A stretch of 40,222 nucleotides of DNA from Ignavibacteriota bacterium. Lineage in GTDB: Bacteria > Bacteroidota > Ignavibacteria > Ignavibacteriales > Melioribacteraceae. How positions within the stretch are numbered: the first letter of the stretch is position 1; every line of letters starts with the position of its first letter. Positions 16,027 to 27,100 of the stretch are shown piece after piece. The position numbers and the translations under genes were made by a program. The notes beneath the pieces were generated by a model. It was not told where the DNA came from. It searched no databases and saw nothing but the letters and a program-made list of their open reading frames with translations. Location: contig PDPT01000021.1 of NCBI GenBank assembly GCA_002746605.1, positions 1-40,222 of the forward strand, in the 5' to 3' direction.

Positions 16027-17024
16027 TGGGAGTAAACTTGGACTTAAATGAATTAAATAAAATAGAAAGCCTTTTTACATCAAAAAAAATAGCTGTAATA
16101 GGCGATATGATGCTTGATGTTTACTATTGGGGCGAAGTTAATAAAGTTTCACCCGAGGCACCTGTGCCCGTTGTTGAAGTTGATGATGATTTTGTCAGAT
16201 TTGGCGGAGCTGCAAATGTTGCGTTAAATATTTTAACGCTTGGTGGTAAACCACTGGCAATTGGTGTTGTAGGTAATGACCATGATGGAAAAACTTTTTT
16301 GGAGTTGATGCAAAATAAAAATTTGGATAGTCAAGGAATTATTACTGATTCTACAAGATCCACAACTAATAAAACAAGAGTAATTGCAGATAAACAACAC
16401 ATTGTAAGAATAGACAAAGAGAGCAAACATTTTATTTCATCGGAAATAGAAAAAAAGATTCTTGATATGCTTACTGACAAAATTAATGATATTGATTCAA
16501 TTATACTTCAAGATTATAATAAAGGAGTTTTAACGAAAAATATTATTGAAGAATCCATAAAACTTGCGAAAGAGCACAATAAAGTTATTACGGTTGATCC
16601 AAAGTTTATCAATTTTTTGAAATACAAAGATGTAACAGTTTTCAAACCAAATAAAAAAGAAACTGAAAATATACTCGGAATGAGAATAATATCAGAAGAA
16701 GATATTTCCACCGCAGGCAAAAAACTATTGGAACTGTTGAACGCAAAATTTGTACTTTTAACATTAGGTGAAGAAGGAGTTGCCCTTTTCAATAATGATG
16801 ATAAAGAAATAAGAATACCAACAAAGGCAAGAAAAATTACCGATGTTTCGGGAGCAGGAGATACTGTAATTTCTACAATCACTTATGCTCTTTCTGCTGG
16901 TGCAACTATCGAACAAGCTGCTTACATTGCAAATTTTGCCGGTGGTTTAGTATGCCAAGAAGTTGGTATTGTTCCCATTAAAAAAGAAAAATTATTTAAT
17001 TCAATCAGAGCGGAACTTAAATGA
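16026..17024 (+). CDS. rfaE1: D-glycero-beta-D-manno-heptose-7-phosphate kinase
   Basis: This PfkB-family kinase makes heptose 1,7-bisphosphate for LPS core synthesis. The 332 residues carry VIGDMMLDVYYWGEVNKVSPEAP-type opening residues 24-46, FGGAANVALN (59-68), and the C-terminal DVSGAGDTV motif with catalytic Asp279. The ATG at 16026 shares a base with the previous stop; an in-frame TTG at 16038 has a better ribosome site (GGGAG) and could be the true start. It overlaps rfaE2 by 4 nt. In many bacteria this domain is fused with the adenylyltransferase as HldE; here the two are separate. Confidence 0.93.
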   Translation: MGVNLDLNELNKIESLFTSKKIAVIGDMMLDVYYWGEVNKVSPEAPVPVVEVDDDFVRFGGAANVALNILTLGGKPLAIGVVGNDHDGKTFLELMQNKNLDSQGIITDSTRSTTNKTRVIADKQHIVRIDKESKHFISSEIEKKILDMLTDKINDIDSIILQDYNKGVLTKNIIEESIKLAKEHNKVITVDPKFINFLKYKDVTVFKPNKKETENILGMRIISEEDISTAGKKLLELLNAKFVLLTLGEEGVALFNNDDKEIRIPTKARKITDVSGAGDTVISTITYALSAGATIEQAAYIANFAGGLVCQEVGIVPIKKEKLFNSIRAELK

Positions 17025-17512
17025 AAAATTCATTGAAGAATTTATCAGAAATTATTGAGATTAAAAATAAATTGAAAAGTGAGAATAAGAAAATTGTTTT
17101 CACAAACGGATGTTTTGATATTATTCATGCCGGACATGTAGATTATTTGATTAAAGCTAAAAAGCAAGGCGATGTTTTAATTGTTGGGTTAAACAGCGAT
17201 GATTCCATAAGAAGATTAAAAGGAGAAAGCAGACCAATTGTGCCGCAAACAGAAAGAGCTTTTATATTAAATAACTTAAAGCCCGTTGATTATGTAGTAT
17301 TATTCGAAGAAGAAACTCCTATAAACTTAATAGAAAAGATAGTCCCGGATATTTTAATTAAAGGGGGCGATTGGAAAATTGATAATATTGTTGGGAAGGA
17401 TGTTGTGGAAAAATCCGGAGGAGTTGTAAAAACAATAGAATTTGTTACAGCTCAATCTACTACCAATATTATTCAAAAAGTAATTGATACACACAATGAG
17501 CGAAAAAACTAA
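17021..17512 (+). CDS. rfaE2: Heptose 1-phosphate adenylyltransferase
   Basis: The 163-residue nucleotidyltransferase activates heptose 1-phosphate to ADP-heptose. It shows VFTNGCFDIIHAGHVDYL with the HxGH motif at 36-39, GLNSDDSIRRLKGESRPI, and the ISSTKI-like tail VTAQSTTNIIQ at its end. It overlaps rfaE1 by 4 nt and its last codons overlap the start of tamB, so kinase, transferase and tamB are translated in sequence. The dephosphorylating (GmhB) and epimerase (HldD) steps are not in the window. Confidence 0.94.
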   Translation: MKNSLKNLSEIIEIKNKLKSENKKIVFTNGCFDIIHAGHVDYLIKAKKQGDVLIVGLNSDDSIRRLKGESRPIVPQTERAFILNNLKPVDYVVLFEEETPINLIEKIVPDILIKGGDWKIDNIVGKDVVEKSGGVVKTIEFVTAQSTTNIIQKVIDTHNERKN

Positions 17513-20500
17513 ACAAGAAAAGAAAAAGTTCAAAAGATCAATACTCCACAAAATCATTAATTTTTTTGTCGGAATATTTATAATTTTATCTTTTCTGTTA
17601 ATAGTATTTTTTGGCTTCTCTCAAACAAAAACTTTCCGCAATTTTTTACGAGAAAATATTATTACGATAGTTTCCGAATCTATAAACGGTGAATTAGAAA
17701 TAGAAGAAATTGAAGGTTCAATTCTTACATCGGTTATTTTGCATAATACAAAACTAATCTCGGAAAATGATACAATAATTTCTGCTAAAGAATTAGTCTT
17801 AAAAGCTAGTCCGATTCATTTATTGTTAAAACGAATTTTAGTTAGGGAATTTATTTTCAGAGATGCGGAGATAAAACTTTTGGAAGATGAAAGTGGAAAA
17901 TGGAATTATGAAAAATTATCAGAGGTTTCTTCCACCTCTTCTGCAATTGATACAAGCGAATCTTCATCCTCATTTCCGTTCACAATACAAGTTAATAAAG
18001 TTACTTTGGAAAATATTAGTTTTATCCGACAGACATATACTAACTTAAACTCAAAAAAATATTATAAACATTTAACCTCTGATGATATAAGATTAAATAA
18101 TCTATATTTAGATGCAAAATTTTTTATAAATCTATCATCTTCTACAATGAGATTTCATCTTAATAATTTGTCGGTTAATCCTAATTTCGATGCTTTTAAG
18201 TTGAATAAATTATCTGCTGAAATTGAGCTAACAGAAAATTATGCGTCAGTTAATAATTTGCGGCTAATTACGGATAGTTCTGATGTTCGGCTTTCTTTAA
18301 AAATGGATGAGTTGAATTTGCTAGGTAACACCGAATTAAAGGGGCTTAAAGATTATCCTATTGAAGTAAACTTCGAAGCATACCCGATTAAATTTAGTGA
18401 TTTATATACATTTATAGACCAGATAGATTTTCTGAATGACGGGGTTAATGTTAAACTTTTAGCGGATGGTTATTTTGGTAATCTTAACATAAAAAAATTA
18501 AACTTAAGTTTTCTCAATTCTGTTTTGCATGCAAAAGGAATAGTAAAAGATCTGCACATTCCCGAAAAACTTTATCTTGATGTAAACATTTTTGACGGTT
18601 ACGTAGTGGAAGAAGAAGCTTGTTATATTGTAAAAGGATTAGATATCCCGGAATATAAAGATTTAAATTTCAAAGATTTAAATGCTTATTTCAAAGGACA
18701 GCCTACCGAATTTGATGCAGGCATAATGAGCAATGTTGGTAAAGGAAACATAAAAATCTACTCGTATTTTAATTTTAATAAGGAGGAGATGCAATATGAT
18801 GCTGAGTTTGAAACTCGCAATCTAAATTTATTTTCTGTTATTAACACAAATACATCATTGAATGCAAAAGGATTCATAAAAGGAATTGGAACTGATCCGA
18901 ATAATATGGATACAAAGGCAAATGTAATCGCTAACAATTCTTTTTTTGATGCTATTAACTTCGATTCTCTAAATCTAACATCTGAAATAAAATCCAAATT
19001 ATTAGATGTTAAGCTTGCTACTAACCTTAATGATGGGCATTTAAATGTTAAAGGTAATTTAGATCTTACAGCAAGAGATGAACCAACTTACAATGTTGAA
19101 GGTTTAATCAACAACTTAATGTTAAATAAGTTTACTAATGATCCGCAGGATTCTTCTGACCTGAATCTAAAATTTTTTGCAAAAGGAAAAAATCTTAGTA
19201 TCGATAGTCTAATCGGTAATTTAGAGTTGCAACTGAAACCATCTTACCTGCGAAATCTGAAACTTGATGAAACCAATATTGCTCTTTCTTTATTATTGGA
19301 TAATTATGAGAGAGAAATAAAATTGACATCTGATTTTGTTGATTTTAATATTTTCGGAAATTTCTCTTTAGAAAAAGCAATTGAACTTTTAACCTACGAG
19401 GGGAAAACTATCTCTAATATTTTTTTAGAAGATATTCAAGATTTTAATCCATTACAAGATGAAAATGATTCCTTGGTAACTCTTATAAAAAAACAAGAAC
19501 TGCCGCAAATTGTAAAGGAAGAAATAGAATTTGATTATTCTTTTAAGTTTAAAGATTTTGACTTAATTGCTCTGTTCCTTAAGAACGATGCGCTTAATAT
19601 TATCGGGCACGGAGGAGGAAAGGTTAAGAATGACTCCAGTTATTTTGCAATGACTGCGAGTCTGATTTTAGATAATTTTTTAACAAAGGAAAAAGATAAT
19701 ATTTTTTATTTATCAGGGACTGAAGTTGATATTAATTTCAATAGGGATAATAAAAACATAGATTTAAATAAATTGTTTGGTTCCATTTCAATTACAAGCG
19801 ACAAAATATTTTTCGGTTCAGAAATTACAAATTTGGAAACGGATTTAATTTTTAATCAAAGTGAACTTTTCTTTAACACAGCGTTAAACTATGAAAAAAA
19901 TCTCTATGCAGAACTTGAAGGAAAGTTAGTTACAACAATTAATGAAGACAGAATGTATTTGAATAATATTCTTTTTGCTTACAAAGATATTCCCTGGAAC
20001 TCTTACGATACATGTAAGATTTTTTCTAACGATGATGGAGTTCAGATTTCGGATTTAAACTTCGTGAACAAATCTTCAATTATCAGTTTAGCAGGACAGC
20101 TTAATAACGACATAACTCATAATTTCTTTGTGCAGGCTAAAGATATTCCCGGCGATATGATTTCATCTATTTTATTTGACGAAAATACAAATACCATTGG
20201 CGGAGAATTAAATTTGCAGATGCAATCTACAGGCTTTTTGAGTAACCCCGCAATAAACATTGATTTAAACTTCTATAATATTATGTATCGTGAAACTAAT
20301 TTAGGATCTTTTAGTTGTGTGATGAATCATAATAATAAAAATACATTACTTGATGTAGATTTTATTAATTCCAAGATAAACCCTAATTTTCCTTTGTTAA
20401 CTATCGATGGTTATTTACCGCTGATTATCGATTACACTAACCTATCCGATATTGTTCAATACGATGATGATATTTTTATTGCTCTTAGAGCTAATAATTT

Positions 20501-21998
20501 TAATCTGGAAAGCTTAGGCGGTACTATACCGTTTGTTAAAGATCAAAGTGGGAAAGTAAATTCCGAAATAGATATTAGCGGTTCGTTAAACGATTTATCC
20601 ACAGATGGTTTCTTTAATATATCCGATGGGCGGTTTACAGCTCTTCCGAATAATCTGGAATATAATGTGAACTTGGAAACTTCATTTAAAAAACAAAAGG
20701 GAACAATAAAGGATTTTACTCTAGAAAATAGAGAAGGTCCTCGTTACAGAGGTAAAATAAAAGGATTTGGGGAACTTGTTTTAAATAAGCTTCCTTATAG
20801 TGAATTTGATTTAACCTTGTCTGGCGATCTTGCACTTTTGGAAAGAAGGTATTCTAACAGCAGGTCTGAAATTTACGGTGATCTTTTAATAAATACGGGG
20901 GATAAGTGGAAGTTAAACTATAAGGATAATGTTTATAACTTTATTGGTGATGTTATAGTTGATAGAGCTGACTTGATTTATACTTCCAAAGATAATAATA
21001 ACTTTGCGGATAACAATGATATTATTTACGAAATAATTGAAGATACAACCAACTTCAAATTTGATTCGGATAAGTATCTGCGATTATTAAAAGATAAAAA
21101 AAATATTATTTCCTCGGTTGAAGAGAAAAGTAAAATAAAATTTAATTTTGATACGGAACTGATTATTAAAAATCTTGCAACAATCAACTTTATTATTGCT
21201 CCGGATTTAAATCAACAATTGATAGTTGAAACAACCGGAAATTTGAGTTTCAAAAAGAAAAATGACGAATTACAAACACAAGGTTTATTGGTTTTGCAAA
21301 ACGGTTCGCGGTTAGAATTTTTCAAAACATTTGATGCAGTTGGTACAGTAAAATTTGAGAATGAAATTGCGGATCCGCATTTAGACATAACAGCAACATA
21401 CACAAACGAAATAAGTAATTTTGAAGGAAGCGGTTCCGATAAAGATGTAGCGGTAAAACTTCGATTAAATTCATCGTTTTCTAATTTAAAAGAAAATTTA
21501 TCTAAAAAAGATATTTTTTCAATTTATGTAGGAAAATCTAATATTGATAATAATGTTCCTGCACCGCAGTACGATCAATCTAATGCGTTTACATTTATTA
21601 TTTTTAACCAATTAAGTTTAGATTTAAATGATGAACAAAGAAGCTCGCTTGGAGATATGACTGAGAATGCCGCTTTTTCGTTGCTTGGTTCGAAACTTAC
21701 CAGCTATTTAAGTGAAAATTCAGGTGGTTTTATAAATAGCATCCGTTTCAATAAAAACAGTAATAGAGATTCTTATAAACTATTGTTTACCGGTAAATAT
21801 AATAATATACGTTATTCTTTTGGCGGGAACTTTGGCTCTAATAGTGAATATTTACAGTTAAGTAAAGCCGATATTAAATTCGAATATTTAATATCACCCA
21901 ATTTTCTTATACGTGTAGAACAGAAAGATCCTGTAATTCAAACTTCTTATGATGAAAAAATTCAAGAAGGTGCACTAAAATATAAATTCGAGTTTTAA
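17496..21998 (+). CDS. tamB: TamB-like translocation/assembly module protein
   Basis: Start at ATG 17496; a TTG at 17484 is in frame, and both overlap rfaE2. A charged cytoplasmic tail leads to one membrane helix (about residues 24-44, FVGIFIILSFLLIVFFGFS), then roughly 1,400 residues of repetitive beta-strand groove (SLNLTSEIKSKLLDVKL-type segments), ending in the DUF490/TamB C-terminal domain with a terminal Phe (GALKYKFEF). AsmA-like proteins of this kind bridge the periplasm and move phospholipid, and with TamA help insert outer-membrane proteins. The length, about 1,500, is normal for the phylum. No TamA gene is adjacent; bamA lies upstream in the same run. Confidence 0.88.
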   Translation: MSEKTKQEKKKFKRSILHKIINFFVGIFIILSFLLIVFFGFSQTKTFRNFLRENIITIVSESINGELEIEEIEGSILTSVILHNTKLISENDTIISAKELVLKASPIHLLLKRILVREFIFRDAEIKLLEDESGKWNYEKLSEVSSTSSAIDTSESSSSFPFTIQVNKVTLENISFIRQTYTNLNSKKYYKHLTSDDIRLNNLYLDAKFFINLSSSTMRFHLNNLSVNPNFDAFKLNKLSAEIELTENYASVNNLRLITDSSDVRLSLKMDELNLLGNTELKGLKDYPIEVNFEAYPIKFSDLYTFIDQIDFLNDGVNVKLLADGYFGNLNIKKLNLSFLNSVLHAKGIVKDLHIPEKLYLDVNIFDGYVVEEEACYIVKGLDIPEYKDLNFKDLNAYFKGQPTEFDAGIMSNVGKGNIKIYSYFNFNKEEMQYDAEFETRNLNLFSVINTNTSLNAKGFIKGIGTDPNNMDTKANVIANNSFFDAINFDSLNLTSEIKSKLLDVKLATNLNDGHLNVKGNLDLTARDEPTYNVEGLINNLMLNKFTNDPQDSSDLNLKFFAKGKNLSIDSLIGNLELQLKPSYLRNLKLDETNIALSLLLDNYEREIKLTSDFVDFNIFGNFSLEKAIELLTYEGKTISNIFLEDIQDFNPLQDENDSLVTLIKKQELPQIVKEEIEFDYSFKFKDFDLIALFLKNDALNIIGHGGGKVKNDSSYFAMTASLILDNFLTKEKDNIFYLSGTEVDINFNRDNKNIDLNKLFGSISITSDKIFFGSEITNLETDLIFNQSELFFNTALNYEKNLYAELEGKLVTTINEDRMYLNNILFAYKDIPWNSYDTCKIFSNDDGVQISDLNFVNKSSIISLAGQLNNDITHNFFVQAKDIPGDMISSILFDENTNTIGGELNLQMQSTGFLSNPAINIDLNFYNIMYRETNLGSFSCVMNHNNKNTLLDVDFINSKINPNFPLLTIDGYLPLIIDYTNLSDIVQYDDDIFIALRANNFNLESLGGTIPFVKDQSGKVNSEIDISGSLNDLSTDGFFNISDGRFTALPNNLEYNVNLETSFKKQKGTIKDFTLENREGPRYRGKIKGFGELVLNKLPYSEFDLTLSGDLALLERRYSNSRSEIYGDLLINTGDKWKLNYKDNVYNFIGDVIVDRADLIYTSKDNNNFADNNDIIYEIIEDTTNFKFDSDKYLRLLKDKKNIISSVEEKSKIKFNFDTELIIKNLATINFIIAPDLNQQLIVETTGNLSFKKKNDELQTQGLLVLQNGSRLEFFKTFDAVGTVKFENEIADPHLDITATYTNEISNFEGSGSDKDVAVKLRLNSSFSNLKENLSKKDIFSIYVGKSNIDNNVPAPQYDQSNAFTFIIFNQLSLDLNDEQRSSLGDMTENAAFSLLGSKLTSYLSENSGGFINSIRFNKNSNRDSYKLLFTGKYNNIRYSFGGNFGSNSEYLQLSKADIKFEYLISPNFLIRVEQKDPVIQTSYDEKIQEGALKYKFEF

Positions 21999-24095
21999 AT
22001 GAAAGAAAAAATAAAATCTTTTTTCCAAACAAATCAAAATACTTTAATAACTTCTAAAGCTCTCTCCAAAAGATTAAGCGTAAAAAAGAAAGATGTAGAT
22101 TTTTATAAGCAAGAACTTTACAGACTATTTAAAGAGGGTTACCTGATTAAATCGGGGAAGCGATATAGATTAAACAAAGCCTCTGCTAAAAAGTTTATCG
22201 GAGAGTTACAACTTGTTAATGAAAATAATTACGGATTTGTAATATTTAAGAATAAAAAATTAGATGATGTATTTATTTCGGAACGCCATTTAAATAATGC
22301 AATGGATGGTGATAAGGTAGAAGTTTCACTTTTTGCCAAACGCTCAGGTAAAAATCAAGAGGGACAAATAATAAATGTTGTTAAGAGAAAGCACGAAGAG
22401 ATAGTTGGTATTTTGCGAAAGTCCAACTCATTTTTTTATGTAGAGCCCGATGATTCGAAAATTCATAGAAAAATTTATATCTCTTCAAAAAATTTGAAAA
22501 ACGCAACTGAAGGAGATAAAGTTGTAGTTTCCAAAATTGCATGGGAAACCTCGCAGCCAAATCCCGAAGGTGTGATTATGGAAGTTCTTGGCAAGGCGGG
22601 CTCTTACGATGCCGAAATTGCTTCTATTGCAAGAGAGTTTGGTATTCGTTACAAATTTTCCAAAGGAGTTTTAAGCGAATCTGAAGAGTTTACGGCTGCC
22701 ATTTCTGAAACCGAAATTAAAAACAGATTGGATTTGAGAGACAAAAACATTTTTACGATTGATCCCAAGACAGCTAAAGATTTTGATGATGCTGTATCGG
22801 TCGAAAAACTTCCGAATAATAATTTATTAATAGGAATACATATAGCTGATGTTAGCCATTACGTTACGCCCGGAAGCAAAATTTTTAAGGAAGCGGAAAA
22901 ACGAGGGACAAGTGTTTATCTTGTTGGAAAAGTTATACCGATGTTACCCGAGAGGATTTCAAATAATCTCTGCTCACTTGTTCCAAATGAAGATAGGCTA
23001 ACATTCAGCGTTATAGTGGAATTTACTCCCGAAGGGAAACAAGTCGATTATAAAATTGCCAAAACAATTATCAATAGTAAAAGAAGATTTACTTACGAAG
23101 AAGTTCAAGAAATAATTGAAAAACAAAATGGTGAGCATTGCAATGATATTTTAAAGTTAAATTCAATTGCAAAAATTTTAAGAAAAGCCAGAACCGAAAG
23201 AGGAAGTATAAATTTTTCCACGCCGGATGTTGAATTCGATTTGGATACTAACGGTGTACCGATAGATATTAAAATAAAGGAGAGTAACGAAAGTCATCGT
23301 TTAATTGAAGAATTTATGCTGCTAGCCAATAGAATTGTTTCGGCACATGTAAACAAAAAGAAAAAGCAGCTGGAAAAATATCCTTTCGTTTACAGAATAC
23401 ACGATTTGCCGAATGAAGAAAAAATAAATGAATTTGCAAAGTTTGTTCAATCACTTGGATATTTCTTTACTCCCGATATAAAAGGAGGAGCAAAAGAATT
23501 ACAGAGAATTCTCGAAGAAGTTGAAGGAACCGAAGAAGAAGCTGTTGTTAACGAAATAGCAATAAGATCGATGGCTAAAGCAATTTATTCTACACAAAAT
23601 ATTGGTCATTATGGATTAGGATTTAATTACTATTCTCATTTTACTTCCCCGATAAGAAGATTTCCCGATTTGATTACTCACTTACTTATTTTTAATTTCA
23701 TAAGTGATAACAAAGGTAAAAGTTTTAATTATAAAAGATTAGAAGAAATTTGTGAACACTCATCTGCTATGGAAAGAAATGCAATTATGGCAGAAAGACT
23801 TTCTATTAAACTTAAACAAATTGAATATTTAAAAAATAAAGTCGGTGAAAAATTTAAAGGTGTTATTTCGGGTTTAACACATTTTGGGATTTTCGTGGAA
23901 TTAAATAGCAATTTGGCAGAAGGGTTAATACATTTAAGTGATTTAGACGATGATTTTTATGTCTTAGATGAAAAAAGTTATTCAATGGTAGGAAGTGAAA
24001 CAGAAAAACAATTTAGGCTTGGCGATAAAATAGAAGTACAGCTTAAATCGGTTAACGAAGAAAAAAGAGAGATTGATTTTATACTTTCAAATTGA
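21999..24095 (+). CDS. rnr: Ribonuclease R (RNase II/R family 3'-5' exoribonuclease)
   Basis: The 698-residue protein has an N-terminal winged helix (1-60), two cold-shock domains (about 65-230), the catalytic RNB domain (about 240-570) and a C-terminal S1 domain (about 615-697). The RNB active site is in IDPKTAKDFDDAV, where clustered Asp residues bind Mg2+. IHIADVSHYV, PERISNNLCSLVP and YSHFTSPIRRFPDLITH are the other family blocks. It degrades structured RNA in the cytoplasm. Its ATG abuts the tamB stop, so it belongs to the envelope transcript by position though not by function. Confidence 0.95.
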   Translation: MKEKIKSFFQTNQNTLITSKALSKRLSVKKKDVDFYKQELYRLFKEGYLIKSGKRYRLNKASAKKFIGELQLVNENNYGFVIFKNKKLDDVFISERHLNNAMDGDKVEVSLFAKRSGKNQEGQIINVVKRKHEEIVGILRKSNSFFYVEPDDSKIHRKIYISSKNLKNATEGDKVVVSKIAWETSQPNPEGVIMEVLGKAGSYDAEIASIAREFGIRYKFSKGVLSESEEFTAAISETEIKNRLDLRDKNIFTIDPKTAKDFDDAVSVEKLPNNNLLIGIHIADVSHYVTPGSKIFKEAEKRGTSVYLVGKVIPMLPERISNNLCSLVPNEDRLTFSVIVEFTPEGKQVDYKIAKTIINSKRRFTYEEVQEIIEKQNGEHCNDILKLNSIAKILRKARTERGSINFSTPDVEFDLDTNGVPIDIKIKESNESHRLIEEFMLLANRIVSAHVNKKKKQLEKYPFVYRIHDLPNEEKINEFAKFVQSLGYFFTPDIKGGAKELQRILEEVEGTEEEAVVNEIAIRSMAKAIYSTQNIGHYGLGFNYYSHFTSPIRRFPDLITHLLIFNFISDNKGKSFNYKRLEEICEHSSAMERNAIMAERLSIKLKQIEYLKNKVGEKFKGVISGLTHFGIFVELNSNLAEGLIHLSDLDDDFYVLDEKSYSMVGSETEKQFRLGDKIEVQLKSVNEEKREIDFILSN

Positions 24096-24138
24096 AAAAA
24101 ATATATTTAAATTATTTGAAATTTAGCAGGAATTATCT

Positions 24139-27100
24139 ATGAGAAAAATAATAAAAATATTTGTATTCTTATTGCTACTGTCTCAAATGGCATTTGCTCA
24201 ATTCGGGAAAAACCGTGTTCATTACAGAGAACATGATTGGTTATATATTCAAACAAAACATTTTGACCTTTATTTTACTGCCGAAGGAAAAACCGCAGCC
24301 GAATTTGCAGCTCAAGAAGCAGAAAAAGCTTTAGCTGATATAAGTGAAAAATTAGGCTATCAAATTAATAATAGAATTTCTCTAATTGTTTACAACTCGC
24401 ATAACGAATTTCAAGAAACCAATACATCCGATAGCTATCTTTCTCAAGGAATAGGCGGTTTTACCGAACCTTTCAAAAATAGAGTTGTATTTCCTTTTGA
24501 AGGTTCTTACAAAAAATTTAAACATGTAATTGCTCATGAGTTGGTGCATGCCATAATGCGAGATATGCTTTATGGCGGAACCATACGAAATATAATTGCT
24601 AAAGGTATTACATTACAACTTCCTACTTGGTATCACGAAGGAATGGCTGAATTTTTAACTAGTGGGTGGGAAACCAATTCCGATATGTTTATAAGAGATG
24701 CAGTAATAAATGAATATTTACCTGATATAGAAAGGCTCGGAGGATATTTTGCGTATCGCGGTGGACAAGCTTTATTTAAATATATTGCCGATACTTACGG
24801 TATCGAAAAAATAGGTGAACTGCTCCAAAACATTAAAGGGAAAGGAAGTGTTGATAAAGGACTTAAAGCATCAATAGGAATAGATTTAAAAGAATTAAAT
24901 GAGAAATGGAAAAAATATTTAAAGAAACAATATTGGCCCGAGATTGCCAATAGATTTGATCCTGATGATTTTGCAAAAAGATTGACCGATAATAAAAAAG
25001 TTGGAGGAGCTTATAATATAAGTCCTGCAATATCTCCACAAGGAGATAAAGTTGTATTTATTTCTGACCGTGATATATACTTAGATGTTTACATAATGGA
25101 TTCGTTTAAAGGTAAAATAATCAAAAAAGTAATTGAGAGCGGAAGAACAGAAAATCTTGAAGAATTAAATGTGCTTTATCCTACTTTAACTTGGGCACCG
25201 GATAATAAGACAATTGCTCTTTCCAGCAAAAGCGAAGGATTTGATGTAGTAAAAATTATTAATACCGAAACTGAAGAAGAGGAAGACCTGCCATTCAAAT
25301 TACATGGTATCGAATCTGTAAGTTGGTCCCCCAATGGTAAAAATATTGCTTTACTTGGGCACAATGCACAACAATCAGATATTTATATTTATAATTTTGA
25401 ATCAAAAAAACTTAAAAATATTACAAACAATATTTATAGCGAATATTTACCGAATTGGGCACCCGATAACGAAACTGTAATTTATTCATCTGATAAAGCA
25501 GGAAATAAAAATGCTATTATTACAGGTGATAAAATAGCCGAAAAAAAATCTTATCAATTGGATTTATTTACTACAAACATAAACAGTTTGGAAACAGTGA
25601 GAATTACAAATTGGGAACATAGCGATGAAAAATCCGCTGTATTTTCTCCCAATGGTAACGAAATACTTTTTATTTCAGATTATAACGGAATTGATAATAT
25701 CTATAAAAAAGAAATGAAATCTCCCGGCTCGGAAGCTTATCCTGTAACAAATTCATTGAATAGAGTAACGAGTCTTTCAACTTCTGCCGATGGAAAAAAA
25801 TTAGTTTTTTCAACTTTCTTTAATTCGGGATTTAATGTTTTTCTCATTAACAATCCTTTTCTAATGGAAGAAGTTAAGGATTTGGAATTTACCGAATATA
25901 TGAGTCAATTTCATAAAAACGCAAATGATACTAATCAAACAAAAGAATCTGAACAGGAAGCAACAAACTTTTTATACAAAAATGATGCTTTTGCAAAAGA
26001 TTCTACTTCAGAATTTAACTCAAAAATATTTGTCGGACAAGTTATTAACAATGAAGATAAGTTGGATGACACAATCAGAACCGATTACTCTAATTTTGTT
26101 TTTGCGAAAAATGATCCTTTTGGAACTAAAAATGGCGCAAAGGAGAAAAGAGAACTGTTGTTTGATGAAAAATTAGACAGCGATGGTAAATTTATTGTAA
26201 ACAAATATAAAATAGATTTTTCACCTGATTTGGTTTATGCCAATGCCGGCTACAGTTCACTTTATGGTATGTTGGGAACAACCGTGCTTTCATTTAGTGA
26301 TATGCTTGGCAATCATCGTTTAATAGGGCAAACCAGTTTGCAGATTGACTTAAAAAATAGTGATTACGGATTTGCTTATTATTATCTTCCCAAAAGAATA
26401 AATTATGGTTTTTCTCTGTTTCATACTGCCAGATTTGTTCATCTTGGCAGATATCGTAATGCCGATTTATATAGATTTCAGAGTTATTCGGGGGCAGTTC
26501 AAGCAAGTTATCCTCTTAACACTTTTAACAGAGTTGATCTTGGACTCAGCATTCAAAGGGTTTCTAAAGAAAATTTAGATAATTTAAGCATCCCGATAGA
26601 TGCTGTTACATTGATAATTCCTTCAGTCAGTTATGTAAAAGATAATGTGCTTTGGGGTTATACTTCACCAATTCAAGGAACAAGATATCGCTTATCTCTT
26701 TATGGAAATCCGGGTATAACAAAAAGTAAGGAAAGCTTTGTTTCTTTTACTTGGGATTACAGAAAATATTTCAGATTCTTATTTGATAATTCTTTAGCAA
26801 TAAGATTATCGGGAGCTTATTCAATGGGCTCCAATCCGCAAAATTTCTTCATCGGTGCTACTTCGAGTTGGCTTAACAGAACTTTTGCTACCAGGCGTGT
26901 TCCTCTCAATTCACCAACAGATTTTATATTTCTTACTCCCGCATTACCTTTAAGGGGCTATAATTATGCGGAGCAAGTCGGTTCAAAATATTCGTTGGTT
27001 AATTTAGAACTTAGAATGCCGTTAATAAGATATTTGCTTACAGGACCTATTCCTTTATTCTTTCAAAATATATTGGGAGTCGGTTTTTTAGATGCGGGTA